Shown here one piece after another: positions 52,272 to 60,912 of a stretch of DNA of 64,000 nt. Position 1 is the first letter of the stretch. Each line of letters starts with the position of its first letter. The stretch is taken from NCBI GenBank assembly GCA_964503895.1, contig CAZDCF010000005.1, forward strand, positions 1 through 64,000. Direction: 5' to 3'. This DNA is from Nitronereus sp964503895 (GTDB lineage Bacteria; Nitrospirota; Nitrospiria; Nitrospirales; UBA8639). A model generated the notes under the pieces. It had not been told where the DNA came from and made no database searches. It worked only from the letters and a program-made list of their open reading frames with translations. A program made the translations under genes and the position numbers.

Positions 52272-54131
52272 ATGCCTCCTGCAATTCACCCAGTTGATCT
52301 CATTCAAGTCCTCCGGCATAAACACCTTACCCCGGCCATTATCTTTCTTACCTCCAGACGGGCTTGCGACGAAGCCCTCGATAGTTTCGAGTATCGCCAT
52401 GTTCCTCTTCCTCCAAAAAGGACAGCCGCCCTAAAGAAGGTATTAGCGCCCATCATTGAAGAATTCCCTAGTATCGCACATCACCCGTTTATTCCCATGG
52501 TAGAACAATATGGCGTAGCTGCCCATCATGCCGGCCACCTCCCATCTTGGAAAATTGCCGTAGAAGAACTCATGCGCAAAGGCTGCCTTGATGCAGTCTT
52601 TGCCACCACTACCCTAGCAGCAGGAGTAGACTTTCCCGCAAGAACCGTAGTCATCACACAATCAAGTGTACGGAAAGCGCGAGACTTTATGGAGTTATCG
52701 GTAAGTGAAATTCAACAACTCGCCGGAAGGGGGGGGCGGCGAGGAAAAGATTTTGTCGGCTTTGTGGTAGTTACACCTTCACCATACATCGATATCAGCC
52801 ACATCGCCAAAGGATTAACGGGAAATCCAGAAGCCATCGATAGTCAGTTTGTGGTTTCGTATCCTATGGTGCTGAATTTATTGAAAGCCCATTCCATTGA
52901 GCACATTCAACCAATCCTGGAAAAAAGTTTTTCCCAATTTCAGCTCAACCAACGCGCCGATAGCTTAGAGTCAAAACTCGATGGATCGGAACAACAGTTA
53001 ATCAAATTTGGCCAACGAGAATGCACGGATTGGATCACACAATGGCAATCTTTCGAATTGGCTAAACGCCGGCGGTCACAGCGACATTTCAAAGTCCGTC
53101 ACGAACCGCCCGAGGTCAATGCCCGCCTGGCCTTTATGACCCCAGGACGGGTCATAGGACTAACTCGTGAAAAGGCGATTGTGCTTCGACAATATCGGAC
53201 CCGCGGCCAAGCACATGCCATGTTAACCGTGCTCCGTAGCCGAGGACGCATTCTCGAATATCCCGCAGGTTCAGTGACAGAAGTATTTGACCAGGTATTA
53301 GATATAGTGGAAACGCGATCGTTTCCCTGGTGTAATACAGGAAGTTTGGACCATGCTATTCAAGAACTCGACAGATTACCAACTCGATTACGCCATTTGC
53401 CTATCCGTGTAGAAGAGGATACGTCGGAAAATCCTATCCTCGCGGAAACCTTACGTGATGAATTTCCCTGTCCCACATGCCCTTCACAGCATGCCTGTCG
53501 AAAAGATCATCCACGAGCCTTGCGGTTACGACAAGAGAGCCATCGACTCACAAAGACCATTCACACACTGCGAACCGAATTATGGCACCGCTTTCAACAA
53601 CATATCGAAATCTTGCAAAAGTTTGGGTACCTCACCACAACATGTCAGCTGACCTCAGATGGCGAATGGGCAAGACTTATTCGAATCAATCACTCTTTGC
53701 TCATTACAGAACTCATTCGCATGGATGCATTTACAGGTACTGAACCCGCTATCCTTACCGGAGTACTTGCCAGCATTTCCCACGATGACGATCGTCCCGG
53801 CGCCTTTCCACGGCGAAGTTCTGCCCTGGGTAACGTTTTAAGAAAAGTCCAAACCGTAGCTCATTCACTTGAGGCATACGAAGATTCTCCGCTTCTTCGT
53901 TCAGACGTTGCCTCAATCGCTGAAATGTGGGTGGCGGAACCTCATTTGCCGTGGAGTCAATTAATTCGGATGACTACCATGGCGGAGGGAGATATATATC
54001 GATTACTCGCTCGCACATTGGAATATTTATCACAACTATACAGTTTAAAGGCCACTCACCCAGGCCTAGCCAATATTGCTGATCAGGCCATGGAAACCAT
54101 ACGCCGCGATGTACTTGAGGAACTACCATAA
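52272..54131 (+). CDS. Ski2-like helicase, C-terminal half (RecA2 and C-terminal region)
   Basis: 619 aa. Motif IV region PAIIFLTSRRACDEAL (about 21-36), motif V ATTTLAAGVDFPARTVVI (about 111-128) and motif VI QLAGRGGRRGKD (about 149-160) are present, but Walker A and B are absent. A Mtr4/Ski2-like helical C-terminal region follows, with CPTCPSQHAC near 400-410 as a possible metal site. The N-terminal half is encoded by the next gene, downstream, so the order is reversed. No ribosome site precedes the ATG. A functional helicase would need both halves to assemble. RNA-unwinding is the usual Ski2-like activity. Confidence 0.85.
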   Translation: MPPAIHPVDLIQVLRHKHLTPAIIFLTSRRACDEALDSFEYRHVPLPPKRTAALKKVLAPIIEEFPSIAHHPFIPMVEQYGVAAHHAGHLPSWKIAVEELMRKGCLDAVFATTTLAAGVDFPARTVVITQSSVRKARDFMELSVSEIQQLAGRGGRRGKDFVGFVVVTPSPYIDISHIAKGLTGNPEAIDSQFVVSYPMVLNLLKAHSIEHIQPILEKSFSQFQLNQRADSLESKLDGSEQQLIKFGQRECTDWITQWQSFELAKRRRSQRHFKVRHEPPEVNARLAFMTPGRVIGLTREKAIVLRQYRTRGQAHAMLTVLRSRGRILEYPAGSVTEVFDQVLDIVETRSFPWCNTGSLDHAIQELDRLPTRLRHLPIRVEEDTSENPILAETLRDEFPCPTCPSQHACRKDHPRALRLRQESHRLTKTIHTLRTELWHRFQQHIEILQKFGYLTTTCQLTSDGEWARLIRINHSLLITELIRMDAFTGTEPAILTGVLASISHDDDRPGAFPRRSSALGNVLRKVQTVAHSLEAYEDSPLLRSDVASIAEMWVAEPHLPWSQLIRMTTMAEGDIYRLLARTLEYLSQLYSLKATHPGLANIADQAMETIRRDVLEELP

Positions 54132-54187
54132 TCCCAAATTCCTCGCTTTTGTTAGGGGAAGTAGTTAAGAACAAATAGACAAATGCT

Positions 54188-55255
54188 ATGAATAACGACG
54201 AACTAACACAACGGCTCTACGATCAACCTGTTAGCCTACTGCATCGATTAGCCAAAGGTCGTGTAGCTCGTCACTTTCGAATGGGGAAGCCTCGAATCAT
54301 TCAATGCCTACTAGAACTTTCTCAAGAAAAACGCAGTCGACTCATCGTTGAATTGGAAAACTTGATTGATGCTACCGCCCATACTGAACCAATTGATAAG
54401 CGGTCCACACAGCCAAAACCCAAGGAGCAAAAAACAAAAACTAGCCCGCCGAAAAAATTTAAACCACGGACCCCCGAGCCCCCGTCGAAACCAGCCATCA
54501 CTGCCTCAGAATTATTGGAAGGGATTGGCGTTCCTTCACCAAAGGAATTTAAACCAGACTTATGGCAAAAAGAAGCGATCGATCATTTAGCCACGAGTGA
54601 TGTAATTGTGAGCGTACCCACCGGGAGCGGAAAAACTTACGTGGCGATAGAAGCTATGCGGCGTACCATCAACGAAGACCGAACCATCATCTACACTTCC
54701 CCACTTAAAGCATTATCAAACACTAAACTCACAGAATTTTCCCATATCTTCGGCGCAAAAAAAGTCGGTATTCTCACAGGAGATCGTCGAGACAACCCGC
54801 AAGCCCCGATCCTGATCATGACAACAGAGATTCTTCGAAATTTACTCTATGATGCAGCCAGTGGTGAAACCGATATGCGACTCGATACGTTGGGATTGGT
54901 CATCTTAGATGAATCACAGTTCATCGCAGATCCTGAACGCGGGGTAGTCTGGGAAGAAACCATCATCTTTTGTCCAACGCAATCACGGCTATTATTACTC
55001 TCGGCTTCTATCGGAAACCCAGACGAAATTTCTGCCTGGATGAGTTCAATTCGATCAAGACCCTGCCATCTCATTCACCATCGCGACCGATCCGTTCCGT
55101 TAAGGGCAGCTTACCTCGATCCATCAGGCAAACTCTCTCCATTGTTTCACAACAAAGATATCACCCACGGCAAGGGCTTCACCCTGCACCCAGAAACTAA
55201 ATACCTCTTCACTCAATACGAAGACCAAACTTTTAGACCTAAGCATCGCAGATAA
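54188..55255 (+). CDS. Ski2-like helicase, N-terminal half (RecA1)
   Basis: 355 aa. A basic Lys/Pro-rich linker (about 60-105) precedes the RecA1 domain with Walker A VSVPTGSGKT (141-150), motif Ia SPLKALSNTK (171-180), motif II LDESQF (240-245, DESQ instead of the usual DEVH) and motif III LSASIGN (271-277). It then stops soon after a HPETKYLFTQYEDQ segment, with no motif IV-VI. Those motifs are in the gene just upstream. The two proteins together make one Ski2-like core of about 970 aa. It is 56 nt from the C-half gene. Confidence 0.87.
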   Translation: MNNDELTQRLYDQPVSLLHRLAKGRVARHFRMGKPRIIQCLLELSQEKRSRLIVELENLIDATAHTEPIDKRSTQPKPKEQKTKTSPPKKFKPRTPEPPSKPAITASELLEGIGVPSPKEFKPDLWQKEAIDHLATSDVIVSVPTGSGKTYVAIEAMRRTINEDRTIIYTSPLKALSNTKLTEFSHIFGAKKVGILTGDRRDNPQAPILIMTTEILRNLLYDAASGETDMRLDTLGLVILDESQFIADPERGVVWEETIIFCPTQSRLLLLSASIGNPDEISAWMSSIRSRPCHLIHHRDRSVPLRAAYLDPSGKLSPLFHNKDITHGKGFTLHPETKYLFTQYEDQTFRPKHRR

Positions 55256-55315
55256 GTAGTAGAGGTGGAAGAAAAAAGATTTATTGAGAAATAGGTAAGA
55301 TGGATTAGTCAAACG

Positions 55316-55669
55316 CTACATTAGACGACGACCTGTCAGTTTCTTTTTTGATTCCGTGTCCTTATTTGGCAAACAAATTTCGCATTGGCACATCTTTCGA
55401 AGATTACCAAAAGTGTATAACCCTGTATCGTGCCCATCGCTCCAAGTAAATTTTAGGGCATAGTGGCCAACAGGCTCTATATCTTTGAGCATGATGAGAA
55501 GCGGCACATCTTCGTCTTTGAGTTTAAGTTGACCGGTCCACTCATCAGTACAGCCTGCGCAAGGACAATGAAGACGGAGGTGTCGAATGGGATAGACGCC
55601 TTTATGACCATCGCTCCACTTGATACCGAATACACCCTTTCCAATCCAATTCATGTCTTTAGGTTGCAT
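55316..55669 (-). CDS. DUF971-family protein
   Basis: 117 aa. The DUF971 signatures are complete: IKWSDGHKGVYPIRHLRLHC with PCAGCTDEWTG, then VGHYALKFTWSDGHDTGLYT and FGNLRKMCQCEIC. The paired cysteines suggest metal or Fe-S binding. DUF971 proteins often occur with Mrp/ApbC-type iron-sulfur carriers, though none is here. It follows recO by 11 nt. Confidence 0.9.
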   Translation of the reverse strand: MQPKDMNWIGKGVFGIKWSDGHKGVYPIRHLRLHCPCAGCTDEWTGQLKLKDEDVPLLIMLKDIEPVGHYALKFTWSDGHDTGLYTFGNLRKMCQCEICLPNKDTESKKKLTGRRLM

Positions 55670-55680
55670 AATACCCGTAC

Positions 55681-56490
55681 TTATTTTTCTTGTGCTCTCT
55701 TTACAACAGAATTTTCTTTTACCATGCCATATATGGATACAGGTTCAGGAGCTAAGAAGTCTATAGCTGGCAAACGTCTGCCCACAACCGACCTTGCATA
55801 TGTGTCGATAATACCTTCCAATTCACGTCTTACTTGACCAGAAGCGTTGAGTCGCAAGGCTAATTCAAAACGCAGACGTCGAGCTTGCTGTACAAATGCG
55901 ATACTTCCCGAAGACATCATTAGACCATAGTCCCAACTGGCTTGATCGCATGCATGGCAAAGAAGACCTCCTGCCGAAGGCGAGAACCGCGGCATCATCG
56001 AACCAAAAATTTTCCCGCATGAGGCACAGTGATCGATCTGCGGACAGAACCCCGAGTGTGTCAGCACATGAATCTGAAAAATAAGTGTTGTAAGGGAATA
56101 ATCTTCTGACTCTATCAAGGCTTGCAACCCATCTCGAAGTGTATGAAAAAGTTCAAGACTAGGATCTCGTTCAGCGGCAATGCCATCCACTAGAGAAGCC
56201 ATTCGTGCTGCAGCTATCATACGTTCCAGGTCTTCACGCAACAAGGCGCGGCTTTCAATTATATCAATGGTGCTGATAGAGGCCAGGCTATCATTGCGCT
56301 TGTCGAACAATGTCAGGTTCACATAGGTAAATGGCTCGATGGCCCCACCAAAGCGGCTTTTCATTTTCCTGGCCCCACGTGCAATTCCTCGAACTTTGCC
56401 AAGCTTCCACGAAAAAAAGGTGACAATGCGATCAGCTTCACCCCAACGCAAACTTTTAAGAACTATAGCTTCGGTGCTAATGAGTGCCAT
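55681..56490 (-). CDS. recO: DNA repair protein RecO
   Basis: 269 aa from the ATG at 56490 (MALISTEAIVLKS), chosen because AGAGG is 5 nt upstream. A further ATG at 56517 would add nine residues and is a weaker choice. The OB-fold start is followed by WGEADRIVTFFSWKLGKVRG, ARGARKMKSRFGGAIEPF, and the zinc module CPQIDHCASCGKIFG plus GGLLCHACD. RecO loads RecA with RecR in recombinational repair. It lies in the minus-strand run behind mgtE. Confidence 0.95.
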   Translation of the reverse strand: MALISTEAIVLKSLRWGEADRIVTFFSWKLGKVRGIARGARKMKSRFGGAIEPFTYVNLTLFDKRNDSLASISTIDIIESRALLREDLERMIAAARMASLVDGIAAERDPSLELFHTLRDGLQALIESEDYSLTTLIFQIHVLTHSGFCPQIDHCASCGKIFGSMMPRFSPSAGGLLCHACDQASWDYGLMMSSGSIAFVQQARRLRFELALRLNASGQVRRELEGIIDTYARSVVGRRLPAIDFLAPEPVSIYGMVKENSVVKRAQEK

Positions 56491-56618
56491 AAGGCCTCTA
56501 AAGAAGGTCTCCTCCATTGAAAGTAGAGGGTAAGGCAGATAGAAACGTAAAAAATAGAAAAAGATGCTTTCGGTTCTTGAGACAACTAATTATGGAACAA
56601 CCCTACCCCGCCCTCACT

Positions 56619-56638
56619 CTCCCCTTAACAAAGGGGAG
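56619..56638. repeat. Perfect 8-bp hairpin, repeat-like sequence upstream of recO
   Basis: CTCCCCTT pairs with AAGGGGAG around a 4-nt loop, inside a C/G-rich stretch beginning CCCTACCCCGCCCTC. It has no T-run on the minus strand, so it is not a typical terminator. It resembles dispersed REP-like intergenic sequence. Confidence 0.4.
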
Positions 56639-56667
56639 TAATCTTACGAGAAAACCTCGACATTCAA

Positions 56668-58104
56668 TTAGTGTAAATGTTCCAACATCATGGTCGCCAA
56701 ACCGAGATAAATCGTCACGCCTGTGATATCCATAGCAGTGGTGATAAATGGTCCAGCAGCAACCGCAGGATCGATCTTAAACTTTTTTAGCATCAATGGT
56801 GTCACAGTTGCCATACTGGCAGAAATGAGGAACGTGATAAGTAATGCACTACCAACGACGAGCCCCAAAGAGCCATTCCCTTGCCAAGCCCATCCTGCAG
56901 CTAATAACAACGTCCCACAAATGAGGCCTAGGGCTAAACCTATCCGCATCTCCCGAAACACCACTTTCCAAATATCACTCATCTCGACGCGACCAGTCGC
57001 AAGCCCACGGATGATAAGTGTGGAAGATTGCAGACCCAAGTTTCCACCCATAGCGGCAATGACTGGAATAAACGTTATAATCGCCACAACTTCCTGAATG
57101 GTAAAACGAAACCACCAAAGAATTAATCCCGAAACAAGGCTCCCCACCAAGTTGGCAAAAAGCCAAGGTAAGCGTAAACCAACCGCTTGTATGCTGGATG
57201 TATGCATCTCGGCATCTTCTTCAGCCGCCCCTGCCATCTTCAACATGTCCTTGGTATCTTCTTCACGGATAACATCAACCACGTCATCAACGGTAATAAT
57301 GCCAACAAGGCGTCCCTCATCCGCAACAACAGGAATTGCCAGAAGATTATAGTTGGCCACTTGTCGAGCAACTTCTTCTTGATCCGTATCTACAGTCACA
57401 CTAATCACATCCCGCGTGAGCATACTTTTTAAGGGTGCGGTAGGTGAAAGCACGAGTAGTTCGCGCAAAGAAACCACGCCCGCTAATTTTCCAGTTTGAT
57501 CTGTGGCATAGATATAAAAAACAGTCTCTGCCTTAGTATCTTGCTGCAAAGTTTTAATCGCCTCTTGCGCCATCGTGTCTTCTGGAAGAGAAAAGAATTC
57601 CGTTGTCATAATACTTCCTGCAGTTCCCTTTGGGTAAGCCATCAAGTTTACGACTTCTTGAGACTCTTCGTCCTTCATCAGAGGTAAGATTTCTTGTGAC
57701 CGTTCCTCAGGAAGCACACCTAAGATATAAGCCACATCATCCGCAGGCACGAAACGAAGCATCCATGCGATATCAGCGGCATTGCTATCTTCTAACACTT
57801 GCGGAATCATTTCTTTACTCAACTCACTGACGACTTGCCCCTGTTCGGCAATGCCTTCCACCAAGTCAAAAGCTGTTCGGCGCTCCTGTGGAGTATCGAG
57901 GTGTACAATCACCCGAGCCACATCTGCAGGATGCAAACGTCTGAGCAAATTCGTGAGATTCGCAACAGCCCCTCGTTTAAGCAAACGACGGACAGAGAGC
58001 AGGACCATATCAAATTTGTTTTGATGGCTATTTTCTGCATGTAGAATTTCAGGTTTTACGACATCCCCGACAGGCTGCTCTATAATTTTTACAGGATCGA
58101 TCAT
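56668..58104 (-). CDS. mgtE: Magnesium transporter MgtE
   Basis: 478 aa. The N-terminal MgtE domain (about 30-150, LLRRLHPADVARVIVHLDTP) is followed by a CBS pair (about 155-275, LLAIPVVADEGRLVGIITVDD) and the membrane domain of five helices (about 310-478), with MGGNLGLQSSTLIIRG and TTAMDITGVTIYLGLA typical of the pore. It takes up Mg2+ under control of the cytosolic CBS gate. Two nt after era. No M-box riboswitch is visible, in line with its position inside the run. Confidence 0.96.
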   Translation of the reverse strand: MIDPVKIIEQPVGDVVKPEILHAENSHQNKFDMVLLSVRRLLKRGAVANLTNLLRRLHPADVARVIVHLDTPQERRTAFDLVEGIAEQGQVVSELSKEMIPQVLEDSNAADIAWMLRFVPADDVAYILGVLPEERSQEILPLMKDEESQEVVNLMAYPKGTAGSIMTTEFFSLPEDTMAQEAIKTLQQDTKAETVFYIYATDQTGKLAGVVSLRELLVLSPTAPLKSMLTRDVISVTVDTDQEEVARQVANYNLLAIPVVADEGRLVGIITVDDVVDVIREEDTKDMLKMAGAAEEDAEMHTSSIQAVGLRLPWLFANLVGSLVSGLILWWFRFTIQEVVAIITFIPVIAAMGGNLGLQSSTLIIRGLATGRVEMSDIWKVVFREMRIGLALGLICGTLLLAAGWAWQGNGSLGLVVGSALLITFLISASMATVTPLMLKKFKIDPAVAAGPFITTAMDITGVTIYLGLATMMLEHLH

Positions 58105-58106
58105 GA

Positions 58107-58994
58107 CTAATAACCTAACTCGATGAGCATCCGCTCATTATCCCGCCACGCCCCCCTGACTTTCACATGGAGGTCAAGAAATACTTTAACGCCCAGTTCA
58201 CGCTCAAGGTCAAGCCGGGCTGCGGTCCCAATTTCCTTTAGCCGGCCACCAGACTTTCCAATGATAATAGCCTTTTGGCCAGCCCTTTCTACCACAATCG
58301 AAGCAGCAATCAAAAACAACCGGCCTTTTTCTTGGAACTCATCAATTTTCACAGCCACTGCATAAGGCAATTCTTTTTCCGTCTGTTCCAGGACCTTTTC
58401 ACGAACAATCTCGGCAGCCAAGCGTCGCAATGACTGATCTGTCAGAAAATCTTCATCATATGCCCCTTCGTGCTCGGTTAACCGAGCAAAAACCAAATCC
58501 CGTAAACGATCTACGTTCAGCCTAGTTTTTGCGGATAACGGAACAATTTCAGCCCACTCGCCCAGTTGCTGATACGCTTCGATTACCGGTAGAACTTTGG
58601 GCTTGCTCATGAGATCGATTTTATTCACTAATAGAAATACTGGTTTGCTTTTAGCCCTATCTGGCAAAGAAAATACTTGATCAATGACTTCTCGATCCGC
58701 TGCTCGAGGCTTCTGCCTTCCATCAACCATAACCGCCAACAAATCGGCATCATGCGCCGCATCCAACGCCACCTGCACCATACGTCTATTCAGTTGATGC
58801 CACGGTCGATGCAACCCTGGCGTATCCAGCAAAGCAAGTTGCCCTTCTGGAAAATGCGCGACTCCCAAAATTCGTGACCTCGTGGTTTGGGGTTTGTCAG
58901 AAACGATGGCAATTTTCTGACTGACAAGCGTATTCACAAGCGTGGACTTACCAACATTCGGACAGCCCACAATGGCCATAGTTCCAAATTTCAT
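58107..58994 (-). CDS. era: GTPase Era
   Basis: 295 aa. GTPase motifs G1 GCPNVGKST (10-18), G3 DTPGLHRPW, G4 NKID and the KH domain near 220-295 (IIIGKSGGRLKEIGTAARLD) are complete. Era binds the 3' end of 16S rRNA and checks 30S assembly. The end overlaps almost directly with mgtE (2 nt), giving a tight pair. Confidence 0.97.
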   Translation of the reverse strand: MKFGTMAIVGCPNVGKSTLVNTLVSQKIAIVSDKPQTTRSRILGVAHFPEGQLALLDTPGLHRPWHQLNRRMVQVALDAAHDADLLAVMVDGRQKPRAADREVIDQVFSLPDRAKSKPVFLLVNKIDLMSKPKVLPVIEAYQQLGEWAEIVPLSAKTRLNVDRLRDLVFARLTEHEGAYDEDFLTDQSLRRLAAEIVREKVLEQTEKELPYAVAVKIDEFQEKGRLFLIAASIVVERAGQKAIIIGKSGGRLKEIGTAARLDLERELGVKVFLDLHVKVRGAWRDNERMLIELGY

Positions 58995-59150
58995 AATTCT
59001 TTTAGGAGAGATATAGAGGCGGAAGGGATAAACAAATGCATAAAAGAAGGAATTGATGTTTCAATTTCTCATCATCTACGCATCCATATTTCCTTCCCAG
59101 TCCAACCCGACTCTCCGACAATACTTAGAGCATCGGTGTCCATAGACGTA

Positions 59151-59483
59151 TTATTCCGGTTCCACCAGTTGATATACAATTTCCCCTTTCCTCACATATC
59201 CTAATCGCTCCCTTGCAAGCTTTTCCAACGTAAACTCATCGTTCTGGACAAGAGATATTTCTTTTTCGAGTGCAGAATTCGCTTGCTCAAGTTCAGCAAT
59301 CTCTTGATTCATGCGTTCCAACTCATTTGCTACCCGCACATATTGCGTAATTTCCGAAACTTCCATCAACCACGTGACCAACACCGCAACACCCACCGCT
59401 AAGGCCAAGGGTTTCTTCCAAGCCCGAGGGATCGGACCTTTTTTCTCTGGCTCAACAGCTCTTTTGAGATTCGGTCGAATCAA
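59151..59483 (-). CDS. ftsB: Septum-formation initiator, FtsB/DivIC family
   Basis: 110 aa bitopic protein. A basic cytoplasmic N-terminus, one TM at about residues 25-41 (LALAVGVAVLVTWLM) and a coiled coil (about 48-82, VANELERMNQEIAELEQANS) are followed by LARERLGYVRKGEIVYQLVE, the family tail. It forms the FtsQLB complex at the division site. Its ATG overlaps the enolase stop by 4 nt. Confidence 0.93.
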   Translation of the reverse strand: MIRPNLKRAVEPEKKGPIPRAWKKPLALAVGVAVLVTWLMEVSEITQYVRVANELERMNQEIAELEQANSALEKEISLVQNDEFTLEKLARERLGYVRKGEIVYQLVEPE

Positions 59484-60775
59484 GTACCCTCACCTCGTGT
59501 TTGAATGACGGCTCGACCGCGATACTCTGCAACCTTGCCTAGTTCTTCTTCAATTCGAAGAAGTTGATTATACTTGGCTAGGCGATCCGTGCGCGACAAC
59601 GACCCGGTCTTAATTTGTCCAGCATTTAATGCCACCGCCAAATCTGCAATCGTCGTGTCTTCGGTCTCCCCTGAACGATGCGAAATAATAACACCATACC
59701 CTGCTTGCTTGGCCATTTCAACGGTTTTGAAGGTTTCGGTGAGTGTACCAATTTGATTCACCTTAACCAAAATCGCGGTACCGATTTTTTCGCGAATCCC
59801 TTTGGACAAGTATTCAACATTAGTCACAAACAAATCATCACCCACCAATTGTACGCAATCACCCAACCGATCGGTTAATTGCTTCCACCCTTTCCAATCA
59901 TCCTCATTCAACCCATCTTCAATTGATACAATGGGATATCGACTTACCAACTGTTCATAAAATTCGGCCATCTGGGATGACGATTTCGGCACACCACCCT
60001 CAGCCTGCAACACATAACCTTTTTCTCCATAAAACTCACTCGCCGCTGCATCGAGCGCCAACACAATATCACTTCCAGGCTTATAACCAGCCTTGCAAAT
60101 GGCTTCGATGGTCACAGCCAAAGCTTCTTCATTGGATTTCAAAGCTGGCGCAAATCCCCCTTCATCACCAACCGCTGTGCTCAAGCCTTTCCCTTTTAAT
60201 AAGGCCTTCAAATGGTGAAACACCTCCATGCCCATCCGCAAGGCTTCACTAAAACATGATGCCCCAACTGGCATAATCATGAATTCCTGAATATCCAAGC
60301 CATTGTCTGCATGCGCACCGCCATTGATAATATTCATCATAGGCACGGGCAACTCACAAGCATTCGCCCCACCGATGTATCGATACAAGGGTTGCCCCAT
60401 TTCTGCAGCGGCTGCACGCGCAACCGCCATTGACACGCCAAGCAAAGCATTAGCACCAAGTCGCGATTTACCCTTGGTGCCATCCAACGCAATCATGGCC
60501 GAATCCACGGCATTTTGGTCAAATGCATCCATGCCTCTGAGTTCAGGCTCGAGGATTTTCGCAATGCTCTGTAAGGCTTTAGTCACACCTTTTCCCATCC
60601 ACCGTTTGAGGTCTTTATCTCGAAGTTCTAAAGCTTCACGAGTTCCGGTGGATGCACCAGACGGAACAGACGCCCGTCCCCAGGCCCCACTGGTTAATCG
60701 CACATCGACTTCAACAGTTGGGGTGCCGCGCGAATCGAGAATGGCACGCCCTTTCAGTTCCTGAATCGCACTCAT
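59480..60775 (-). CDS. eno: Enolase
   Basis: 431 aa. Signatures are complete: VPSGASTGTREALELRD, GDEGGFAPAL, LVKVNQIGTLTETF and SHRSGETEDTTIADLAVA. It converts 2-phosphoglycerate to phosphoenolpyruvate. The ATG is preceded by AAAGGA at correct spacing. It overlaps ftsB by 4 nt. Confidence 0.98.
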   Translation of the reverse strand: MSAIQELKGRAILDSRGTPTVEVDVRLTSGAWGRASVPSGASTGTREALELRDKDLKRWMGKGVTKALQSIAKILEPELRGMDAFDQNAVDSAMIALDGTKGKSRLGANALLGVSMAVARAAAAEMGQPLYRYIGGANACELPVPMMNIINGGAHADNGLDIQEFMIMPVGASCFSEALRMGMEVFHHLKALLKGKGLSTAVGDEGGFAPALKSNEEALAVTIEAICKAGYKPGSDIVLALDAAASEFYGEKGYVLQAEGGVPKSSSQMAEFYEQLVSRYPIVSIEDGLNEDDWKGWKQLTDRLGDCVQLVGDDLFVTNVEYLSKGIREKIGTAILVKVNQIGTLTETFKTVEMAKQAGYGVIISHRSGETEDTTIADLAVALNAGQIKTGSLSRTDRLAKYNQLLRIEEELGKVAEYRGRAVIQTRGEGT

Positions 60776-60912
60776 GTATGCAGTCCTTTCGGGAAAATGA
60801 AGAAGAGATGAGGTTTCAAACTTTATTGAGGACAGTGTACTGTGCCCATCATACTAATTTTCCGCATTTTGACAAGAAAAATGACCAAAATTTTTAGAAG
60901 ATTGCGTGAAAA

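Noticed and set aside
56580..56660. Hairpin before recO as a rho-independent terminator of mgtE
   Set aside because: No T-run follows on the minus strand, so it is better described as repeat-like.
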